A DNA stretch of 64,000 nt from Siphonodentalium dalli (Eukaryota > Mollusca > Scaphopoda > Gadilida > Siphonodentaliidae). The notes under the pieces are model-generated. The model searched no databases. It saw only the letters and a program-made list of their open reading frames with translations, and was not told the DNA's origin. The DNA is taken from NCBI GenBank assembly GCA_032622095.1, contig CP136067.1:76910705-76974704 (forward strand), written 5' to 3'. The position numbers were made by a program, and so were the translations under genes. Below, piece after piece: positions 23,401-35,108 of the stretch (positions are counted from its first letter, which is position 1; the number at the start of each line of letters is the position of its first letter).

Positions 23401-26400
23401 CCTTCTGAATGGTGACCATTTTGGTTCGGGTTGGGGTGTGTGGGGTGAATATTTAGAGTGGCTTGGGGGTTTAATAAAGAATGGAAGTCACCTTCGTCCT
23501 AATACGGCAAATATACGTCATATTAGCGCGAATATACACCGTAATATGTCGTAATTACGCCATAGTAGGGGGGTAAATATGACATATTACGGTGAATATA
23601 CTTATTTTTTGTTGGAATCGGGCGGTTGTAAACAGGTCACCTATTTTCGCACGTTTCATTCCTTGTGTTAAAAATTCTTATAAGGCTGAGTCAAAAAATT
23701 GCTATTTAGCCAGCTGAATTGGCCCAAATTAAGGCAGTCATTGATCAAGTTCCAAGCTTCTGTGGTAGGACGCATATGGGTGTGTTCCAATCTCTCATGT
23801 GGCCTGAATCCATTGAGGACCATAATGGAAATAAATGGTCTTAGGACTGTTTTCTTATGCCATCTCCAATGGATTTTTGGTCACCTGTTAGTGCCAGACA
23901 ACTACTTTACAGTCTTATACCCTGAATAAACGCCATACTCATGCTGGGCATTGGTCAACTGCAGAAGTGGCAGTGTACCATATCTGATCCTTCCGTAGCT
24001 GACCTATGTCCAGTAATAATTTAATAATTCGATATTCTTCATCTTACTAATATCTGTTAATCTAGTATCTAGTACATGGTTTCCGTTAGTATGGCTTAGC
24101 GTCCGTAGGATGGCCTCATTCCCCTCGCATATGATCTGTTTGATTCATACATGTAACAAAAGTCAATAGCAATATGCTGTAAAACATCCGACTGCAACGG
24201 GAGTTCGGGGGGTTTACCAAATACTGGTGAAAAAGCGGGTCAATTGCGCACAGTGTGTTACCGGTACCCCGGGTACAGGTATAACCCTTTGAAATAAAAG
24301 TGCCAAAACTACAATGTAATGGATGGTGTGCATTGAAATAGCGACGTTATATGCATGTACACAGTGTAATACATGTCGCGGTGACATCAAAGAATGTCGG
24401 AGTGCTGGGTACTGATATTTTTGTACACAGGATTTCCGTGGACAAAACTACTTGCTCTCGGAGTTCCCTTGCTATGGTACGATTATATAATTTGATCAAA
24501 GAATGTCAAACTGCTGAGTCGGGAGATTTTTGTGCACAGGATTTCCATGGATGAAACTACTGATGCTCCGAGATCCCGTGCATTTGGACTATATAATTAA
24601 TGGGTCCCTCTGCGGAGTTCATATTCTGCGATTTATTTTAATTTTACGATTTTACAACGATGCGCGTGTTCACATTTCCCGCCATAATTCAATTATATTT
24701 TATAACACGTTGGCTAAAACTTTTTTATAGCAGCGGTCATCACTATAGTTATTGGACTAATGCACACTATTGAACAAGCTACGCATTCAGATTTCGTTTG
24801 AAAGATTTCGCTACCATTCACATTACGCCGCAGTCGCCGCTATAAATATCCCCTGTAGATAAACCCTGATAAAACCTTACGTGCGTAATTACATGATTAA
24901 TGATCTGGATACCATCAACACAATTAATGCACCCACGGAAATGATTGACTTACCAGAGTCACTTGCGTAACATACTTACCGGTAGCTTTGGATTGCTTTG
25001 TGATTATCTCAGGTGCAAGGAAATGGCTACTTTTCAGTGACAAATAATTTTTGTTTTCCCCCAATGGGACGAACCATGGTCTTCCCGTCGAGTTTTATGT
25101 TTCCCCAATACGGACTCATTAAAATCCCCCTGTAAAAAACCCTGATCTAGTATATCACTTATATGCCATGTATTCTATTGTTTTGTCTATTTTATCTTTA
25201 CATGTAGGTTGTCCTATACTAATGTGTGTTAAAAGAGCATTAAAACATAAAACATTATCTTAGTCTGTTGTGACATATGTAGCATATGGTACTATCAATC
25301 ATGCCTTGGGATGTGAGCAGGAGAATACAGCAACCTGCATAGAAAGAGCGTCTCATGGATTTTCTGCAAATACGAAAACTAAATTTGGCTATTATTGCCC
25401 CTGCTGGCTACTAGAAATTCGTCTGGGATGAGTAAATTTGTGTCAGATACTAAAACAAATTTTCCAGTTGGTATATTTGAAAACACATCTACATGTATGT
25501 AGATAATTAGTGTTACGCAGAGGTGATCTTTTTATGGGAAAATTAAGATAAAATATTGCAAAACTAATTAAAGATACGGGCGGCTTTCCCTATGGATATA
25601 GGTTTTTAAATGGTCACATCCACTAAAACTGCCATAAACAGAAAGAATATTATATAATAGACAGATGTTGTTCTTATACAAATCATAAATATCACGTAGA
25701 TTGCATGTTATTGTCATGTTTGTACCCTTGGTTATGTAAACAAACATAAAAAAAAGTTACGTTACGATTGTTTATAGACAAACACTGGGAACTACCATAT
25801 CGTCCAATGAAAATTTTCCATTGCACTGTGGAATGCATAGATAAAATTATTTGCGCGATCAATAATCGCATTCATATCACCCCAAATTTTATTTTACTCG
25901 ATCCACTGTCAGTTCAAAATGAAGCTAATCCACATTACCTTATGAGTGGGAAATGATCAGACAGAAAACTTAATATAATATAATTGTTCTCGCAAAGAGA
26001 TGAATATTTTTCAAACCAGTTAGTATTTTCTCCTAACCTATATATGGTAATACATACCAAATAAGGATTATAACGATGAATCGTATTGTAAGTTGTAAGT
26101 GAACCAAATTAGGAGTTTTACAACCGACGTAAAGTGCGAGAATCTAACTAAGGAATATCACGATGAATTGTATTGTAAGTTGTAAGCACACCAAATTAGG
26201 AGTTTTACAACCGACGTAAAGTGCGAGAATCTAACTAAGGAATATCACGATGAATTGTATTGTAAGTTGTAAGCACACCAAATTAGGAGTTTTACAACTG
26301 ACGTAAAGTGCGCGAATCTAAATAAGGAAATGGCGCAATATCGTGGCTCATCTTATAAATAATCCACTGCGCTTTTTGCAAGAAACTGAACCACAGTCGA

Positions 26401-29400
26401 CCTGTATTTTGTCGACTGTTGTTCAGTTTCTTGCAAAAACGCAATGGAATAATATCGCATTCATATCATCATTATGCTATACTATTAGTATATTCTTGAG
26501 GAAATTATCATAATTTGATAATGTTACTTCTAAATTATAACATACAATGAAGGCCGCCCGTCCCTTTAAAGAGTTTTGTTGAAGAATTTTCATTTTTTTT
26601 TCGTTGGTCCAGATGGTTCATCAGTTGTGAATAAACAATATGTTTCATCTGTTTTCAGAGAATACATGTTAACGAAAACAAGTTGATAATATGATGGCAG
26701 AGAATGATAATTTTAAAAAAATATATAACCAACTTATGTTAGCCAATGTCCAGTCGTGAGGTACTGATCCTGTGTCTACTGAGGACTTTAAGAGATGTTG
26801 AATGATTCATTGGAGCAATTTCAGAGGCTATTTATTTGAGAACTCTTGGGTGTAGTCCATCTGGGCCATAAGCTTTAGATTGATTCAGACATTAAGGTTA
26901 AGGGCTTCAGCCTTACTCATATCATCTACCGCAAGAGAGGGGGGTGTCAGTAGTCCAAATGTGACAGTCCCACCTCTTGTTTCTAATGTACATGGCTGGC
27001 TGGTCATGAAACTAAATAACTGAAATTCATCAACTCAGTGAGCTCACATCATTTTCATGTTTGTGTTGATGGATTGTTTTTTTAATTCAGCCTGGCCCTA
27101 AAATGTTTCTTTTGCTTCTTTCAGGAACCATCACTGTACACATTGAAGGCAATACTTATTCTGGATCAAGATGGAAATAGAATTATAGGCAAGGTACATG
27201 TAAAAAAAAACATGATACTCTTAAATAATGTAGCCCAATTGCACTGCGGGGAGGGGGGGGGTATCATTAGTCCAACTGGGACAATCCCACCTCTAGTTTC
27301 TAATGTACATTGTATGTGGCTGGCTGGTCATGCAGCTTAATAAGTGTGTTGAATTAATGTTATATCGTAAATCTTCTTCTCAAATAATATATTGGCATTA
27401 ATATAATGAATCTCTGTGTAAAACTAGCCATCATTATTTTGTGAACTTAAATATTACCGTACACAAAATGGTACGGAAGAAGTCAATCTCAACTTTGTCC
27501 AGAATTATTAATGAACACAACATTTTACGACGCTCATTTATCAGATCTTTCGACCCTTGGCCTTCTTCAATACAGGGCTTAAATTATTTATCTATCACAT
27601 ATTCCCAGTTTTGTTTGTCTTTTCAAAAGTTTTAGTTGCCACACTATCTTTTAAAAGTGACAGCCTTGACAAATTCTGAGGGAGGATTGCAGTTCCTACT
27701 TGTAATCAATATTAGTTGAAAATATGATCACAAACTTCCACCCAAGTTCCAGGACTAGTCACATTAGTGCTCATTTAGCTATCATTTATCTATTCTTTGG
27801 CCAGGTGTTTAACCCTTTCATGACTGGAGCTTCCTGAAATTTTGCGAAAACCGAGTACCAATGCATTCTCTTATATATGCCCATAGGACGCCTCGCATAT
27901 ATAATAAAATGCATTGGCCTAACAATATTTGCCTTGGTCTTGTAAGCCAGTGCATTCTCTTATATATGTGAGGCTCCCTATGGAAGACTCGCATATATAA
28001 GAGAATGCACTGGCACAGGTTTTTAGCTCAACTTTACTTTGTAAAGTTTGAGCTATTGCCATGGCTTGGTATCCGTCGTCCGTGTGTGCGTGTGTGTGTG
28101 TCCGTGTGTGATGCGTCAACAATTTCCTTTAATAGCACAGGCTACATGTCGAACCTTTGGTCGGATCATTATAAAATTTGTCATGGCTGTTGACATTGAC
28201 ATGTAGATGGGAACGAGTCATTTTGGGTTCATTCGGGAAAAAAACATGGCCGCCAGTGGCCATCTTGGATTTCAATATTCAATCCATTAGCACGGGCTAC
28301 AGGTCGTACTGTTCGTCTGATCATCATAAAATTTGTCTCGAATGTTAATAATGAAATGTAGATGGGAACGAGTCATTTTGGGGTCATTCGGCCAAAAAAC
28401 ATGGCCACCAGCAGCCATCTTGGATTTTACTCTTTGTATGACTAAATTCTTTGGCACGGGCTACAGGTCGTACTTTTAGTCTGATCATCATAAAATTTGT
28501 CATGGCTGTTGAAATTGGAATGTAGATGGGAACGAGTCATTTTGGGGTCATTCGGTCAATAAACATGGCCGCCAGTGGCCATCTTGGATTTCAAAATTTA
28601 ATCCATTAGCACGGGCCACAGGTCGTACTGTTCGTCTGATCATCATGAAATTTGTCATGGATGATAATATTGACATGTAGATGGGAACGAGTAATTTTGG
28701 GGTCATTCGGCCAAAAAACATGGCCGCCAGCAGTTATCTTGGATTTTACTCTTTGTATGACTAAATCCTTTAGCACGGGCTACAGGTCCTAATTTTAGTC
28801 TGATCATCATAAAATTTGTCATGGCTGTTGAAATTGGAATGTAGATGGGAACGAGTCATTTTGGGGTCATTTGGACAAAAAACATGGCCGCCAGCAGCCA
28901 TCTTGGATTTTACTCTTTGTATGACTAAATTCTTTAGCACAGACTACAGGTCATACCTTTAGTCTGATCATCATGAAATTTGTCATGGATGTTGATATTG
29001 ACATGTAGATGGGAACGACTCATTTTGGGGTCATTCGGCCAAAAAACATGGCCGCCAGTGGCCATCTTTGATTTCAAAATTCAATTCATTAGCACGGGCT
29101 ACAGGTCGTATTGTTCGTCTGATTATCATGAAATTTGTAATGGATGTTAATATTGACATGTAGATGGGAACGATTAATTTTGGGGTCATTCGGCCAAAAA
29201 ACATGGCCGCTGGCAGCCATCTTAGATTTTACTCTTTGCATGACTAAATCCTTTAGCACGGGCTACAGGTCGTACCTTTGGTCAGATCATCATGAAATTT
29301 GTCATGGATGTTAACAATGACATCTAAATGGGAACGAGTCATTTTGGGGCCATTCGGCCAAAAAACATGGCCGCCAGCAGCCATCTTGGATTTTACTCTT

Positions 29401-32400
29401 TGTATGACTAAATCATTTAGCACGGGCTACAGGTCGTACCTTTAGTCTGACCATCATAAAATTTGTCATGGCTGTTGAAATTGGAATGTAGATGGGAAAC
29501 GAGTCATTTTGGGGTCATTCGGAAAAAAAACATGGCTGCCAGCGGCCATCTTGGATTTCAAAATTCAATCCATTAGCACGGGCTACAGGTCGTACTGTTC
29601 TGATCATCATGACATTTGCCGTGGGTGTTAATATTGACTTGTAGATGGGAACGAGTAATTTTTGGGTCATTCGGCCAAAAAAAATGGCCGCCGGCAGCCA
29701 TCTTAGATTTTACTCTTTGTATGACTAAATCCTTTAGCATGGGCTACAGGTCGTACCTTTAGTCTGATCATCATAAAATTTGTCATGGCTGTTGAAATTG
29801 ACATGTAGATGGGAAAGAGTCATTTTGGGGTTATTCGGCATTAAAACATGGCTGCCAGCGGCCATCTTGGATTTCAAAATTCAATCCATTAGCACGGGCT
29901 ACAGGTCGTACTGTTCTGATCATCATGACATTTGCCGTGGGTGTTAATATTGACTTGTAGATGGGAACGAGTAATTTTTGGGTCATTCGGCCAAAAAAAA
30001 TGGCCGCCGGCAGCCATCTTAGATTTTACTCTTTGTATGACTAAATCCTTTAGCATGGGCTACAGGTCGTACCTTTAGTCTGATCATCATAAAATTTGTC
30101 ATGGCTGTTGAAATTGACATGTAGATGGGAATGAGTCATTTTGGGGTTATTGGGCATTAAAACATGGCTGCCAGCGGCCATTTTGGATTCTACTCTTTGC
30201 ATGACTAAAGCTATCAAATGTTTTTGAATTGTTGGAAAACATAGCCGCAAGTAACCATCTTAGATTTTACTTTTATATACATGTATATATATCTCTTTAT
30301 GTTGATAAACTAGTATTAGACATTCAACTTTCCACATTCCTAATCACTCCATCGACAGTAACACATTAAATTATTCCCTTTCCAAGTTGAGCTACAGTAT
30401 CATTGACACTTTCATTTAATGCTGCACCAATGCAGCTCCCATCATCAAAGACTTATGTACTGCTAACATCATCAATCTGAAATATATTTGACTGTGAAAC
30501 AAAAAGATGGATTTTCTGTTCTCTATTTTATCAGTATTATGATGACACATTCCCATCAACTAAAGAACAGAAAAGTTTTGAGAAGAATCTTTTCAACAAG
30601 ACGAGTCGGGCTAATGGTGAGTGACATATGCACGTTGTCCAAGTTTGGCATTTTTTGGGCTGCAAGGGTTATCGATTTTCCTAATCGATTAATCAATCCT
30701 ATTAATCGATGATTTATTTTTTGTCCTTTGGCATGGTGATAGCACAGGTAGGGGGAAAGGAAACCCCTTAATTTTTAACAAAGTACGGCCTTTGTTTGAC
30801 TTGGAAATTTGTGAATTTTGTATCCGTCCAAACTCAGGTGTTAATTATCGGATTTAGTTTTTAGCTCACCTGAGACGAAGCTATAGTCATCACTTCTCGT
30901 CCGTCCGTCCGTCAACAATTCTTTAAACATCTTCTCCTCTGGAACCATTAGACCGAATGAGTTCATATTTGGTGTGGATGTTCCCTAGGTGACTCACATT
31001 CAGATTTGTTCAAATGAGGTCACTGGGTCAAATAGTTGCGAAGCCAGGGCCATAAATCTTTCCCTCCATAGTAATTCTTTTAAACATCTTCTCAAATACC
31101 ATCAGGCCAAATGGGTTCATATTTGGTATGAAGGATCCTTGGGTGACTAGGGTTCAGATTTGTTCAAATGAGGTCACTGGGTCAAATGTGGGCGGGGCCA
31201 GGGACACAACTCTTAAAAAAAAATAAAAATAGATTGAGCTAAAAAAATCTTTTAGATTGAACTCCTTGTTCAATTTAACAAAAACAAAACAAAACAAAAA
31301 GCAATTAATGTTTTTATTTTAATTTAGATTAATTTCTTGCTATTAAAAAAAAAATAACACCATTATAACATCCACCAGGGTGACTCAACCAAATTTGGTT
31401 TAAATCAGTCTAAAATCAAGAACATTCAAACAGCAGAAACTCAGAGCTCTATGAGATGAGGAAGGTGCCTGCAATCACAGAATGTTTACTTAACACCATA
31501 TAGAAGTCACATTGATTATAAAGTAATAAATGAAATGGCAGTGTTAACAAAATCTGTTTGGAATGACAGCTTTGATTAATAGCCTAAATTTCTCTGCCTG
31601 TTAGAGAGTTTGTATATAAATGACCAATGGCGTATGATAACAAACTCTACTCCCAAGGCCAAGTGTGAATGATGAATCTGACAGTTAGGCCAGTAAAACT
31701 AAATACCTGTTTTCTCAGGTGATTACATATGGGAAACTGGATGAGAAAGAAGGAGGCATTATTCTTAGCTTACCTGAGACGAAGAATTGACTCATATTTT
31801 GTGTGGATGGTCCCTTGGTGGCTGGGATTCAGTTCTGTTCAAATGGGGGTCACATGGTCAAAAAAGTGGCATAGCTAGGGACCTAACTGTTTCCATCCAT
31901 AGTAATTCTTAAAACATCTTCTCAAGAATCTAGGGACCTAACTGTTTCCATCCATAGTAATTCTTAAAACATCTTCTCAAGAATCATTTGGGCTATTTAG
32001 CTTATAATTGGTATGTAAAGTTCTTGGGTGACAGGGATACAGATATGTTAAAATGAGGTCACCTGGTCAAATAAGGGCGGAGCCAGGGACGTAACTTGTC
32101 CATCCATTGTAATTCTTAAAATGTCTTCCTATTATATTTGGTATGGGTGACTAGGATTCAGATTTGATTCAGAATTGGTCAGAGCCACGGACATAATTCT
32201 TTCCCTCATCAGTTATTTTTAAAACATTCTCAAGAACCATTTGGCATATTTGGTATAGAGAGTCCTTGGGTTCAGATTAGTTTAAATGGGTTCACCAGGT
32301 CAAATAGGGGTGTGACCAGGGACGTAACTCTTCCCCCAAAGTAATTCTTAAAATGGCGCTCCTCAAGAGCCATCAGTCCTATTTAGCCTATATGTAGTAA

Positions 32401-35076
32401 CCAGTATGGTGGGACCGGGTTACAGATTTGTTTCCTGCCAAAATGAACCCCGTGCTGCCTCACATTGCTGATATACTCTGCCTGACATCTGTTTTCATCG
32501 CGACACCCATCTCATTTATAGTCACACAGTTTCCACTTGAGGGGAAGTAGGTTCCATTTTGGGGCCCCTTTCCCCTACCTCAAATTTCCCCTCTGACACA
32601 TTCCCAGTAACAGATTAATGCCTACATTCACATGTGTATCTCCCACTGAATAAAACCAACAGGGTATGTAAAAAAAAATCAATGTTGACAACTAGGGAAC
32701 CATTTTGTGGAAAAATATTACTTTTCAAGGATACACACATCACTGTTATTGCCTTATTCTCAAAGTTATTGAAGTGGACAATGTTAAAAGTGGTGCCTCC
32801 TTCTGCCTGGTCACGTCGCAATTACTTGACGAATAAAGCATGTTGCTATGATGCTTTCCTGTTTTGTACTGATCATGTAAACCTTTCAGTTATGTCAAAA
32901 ATTAAATCACAGTTGCGATTCCTTGAAATAATCTATGTATATCACCAAAGATGTTCAGAAATTGGGTTACGTTATGGTCTGATATACTAGTATAGATAAT
33001 ACATATTTACAGTTGGTTGAAATCTTCCCCATCAGCTATAGGGGACACATTCCCCCAACCATAATGGAAACCCTGAGCCATTTATATGATTACTCTATTT
33101 GAGACAGCTGTAACCAATCAGCATGCAATGCAAATTGGGTCAAATTGTGTAAACCAGTGTATGGTGTGACTTATAGTTAGGCATCACGATCACATGACAT
33201 GGTATTCAGCTTGTTTGAACCATGCTACATACATTGAAATAAATAAAAAGTATTATTTCGACAAGTCATCTAGAATTTGTTGTATCCGGTATTTACATTG
33301 TCCACATATCAGAACCCACACCATTTATTGTAACTTTCAGATACCGTATATGATAATTGAACGATATTAAATGTTAATAGAATAAATAATGATATGTTCA
33401 TATGTTTCAGTGGTCATTCCATGCTTGTAACCAGTGTGCAAATATGACATACCAGTAATTATCACGAATATGTCAGCAAGTTGACTATTCTTGGCTACAA
33501 GAAAATATCCTGCGTTAAATTGTCCACCATAATGGCATTATTTTGAAATAAATTGACTGAAATGAAACCTTCAAACCTTCTTTGAGTTTGTGATGATAAG
33601 GACGATTAATAAATTATCGTTGGTTAGCAAACTGATCAAAGATTAGTCGATTAGCCTGTTAATCATTGTAACTCTAACCCTTTTGTAACTGAATATTCAA
33701 TATAAATATGGACTAATTTGAGGACCTATTAAATTATGCACAAGTTCAATATCATCATTGGCTTCCCGATTCAATATACTGCTGACATTGTGAATAAAAG
33801 TATACCATCTTTCAAATTAAACCGACCAAATCCAAATATGCCATCCATAGCTCTGATTGTCCATTGTTAATATTTCTTTCCATTTCAGCTGAGATTATAC
33901 TGTTTGAGGGGATGACATGTGTCTACAAAAGTAACGTTGATCTGTATTTCTATATTGTGGGAAGTGTTAATGAAAATGAGGTTTGTATAACAGTAAATGT
34001 TATGTTTGCTCCACACAATCCACTGCACTTTATCTTGATATTAGATAGGTCAATACCTTATATGTGATTCCAGCCATGTATGGAGAGTTGTGATTCCATG
34101 TAATATATGCATGCCTAAAAGTTCTGAGCATGAGATATGTGATAGTACTATATATGTTTGTACATTACAATATATCACGCTTGACTTGGCTACACACTGC
34201 TGTACAATTTTCTGATAGAATCCTATTCACATACTATTCTTTTTCTATTTATAGTAACAGACACTTTTTGTGCAATCAGATTGACTCCTGCACACACAGC
34301 CTGTTGCAATATCGATATGTCATTGGACTTATTGATGAATTATAATTATTTTATAAGTTACCGATCATAGCTATCCAATGTATTAAGTAGTTTGTCCGTT
34401 TAATATCATTAGACTTATTAATGAATTACAATTATTTTATAAGTGTCTAATCATAGCTATCCAAGGTATTAAATAGTTTGTCCATTTAATATCATTAGAC
34501 TTATTGATGAATTATATTGATTTTATAAGTGTCTGATCATAGCTATCCAAGGTATTAAATAGTTTGTCCGTTTAGTATCATTAGACTTATTGATGAATTA
34601 TAATGATTTTATAAGTGTCTAATCATAGCTATCCAAGGTATTAAATAGTTTGTCCATTTAATATCATTAGACTAATAATTGATGAATTATATTGATTTTA
34701 TAAGTGTCTGATCATAGCTATCCAAGGTATTAAATAGTTTGTCCGTTTAGTATCATTAGACTTATTGATGAATTATAATGATTTTATAAGTGTCTAATCA
34801 TAGCTATCCAAGGTATTAAATAGTTTGTCCATTTAATATTATTAGACTTATTGATGAATTATAATGATTTTATAAGTGTCTGATCATAGCTATCCAAGGT
34901 ATTAAATAGTTTGTCCATTTAGCGGACAGTTCTAATATTTGACTTCTTTTTCCGTTTTCATTGAAGATAAACAGATTGTCTTCTCAACTTTGGCCAAATT
35001 GTCTTTGTTTGATTTATAGAACTAAATACATTAATCCTGAAGAGATGATGTTATCTGTAACTAATAACATAGTTAT

Positions 35077-35108
<32 letters not shown>

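Larger units (their letters stand above)
20838..23612. mobile_element. Foldback element F with TACGGC-rich arms
   Basis: The left arm (20838-21180) is a degenerate array of phrases such as TAATACGGTGTAATTACG followed by CCCCCAAGC...AAATATTCAC and GGGGTTGAAATATGGC. The right arm (about 23340-23612) carries the reverse complement in mirror order. Related non-arrayed blocks (GACCTAAATCGG, CCACCCTACAACAC, GACCATTTTGGATCGGG) recur at 57.15-57.8 kb. A TTAA-flanked element sits inside. No protein is encoded; the longest ORF here merely translates the array. Confidence 0.65.
30648..33680. mobile_element. Possible hAT-like composite in intron 3 (weak)
   Basis: The left end GGGCTGCAAGGGTTATCGAT, then CCTAATCGATTAATC, resembles the reverse complement of the right end (GGGTTAGAGTTACAATGATT, then CTAATCGACTAATC). 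No clean TSD was found. The interval includes two P repeats, so the pairing is tentative. Confidence 0.3.
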
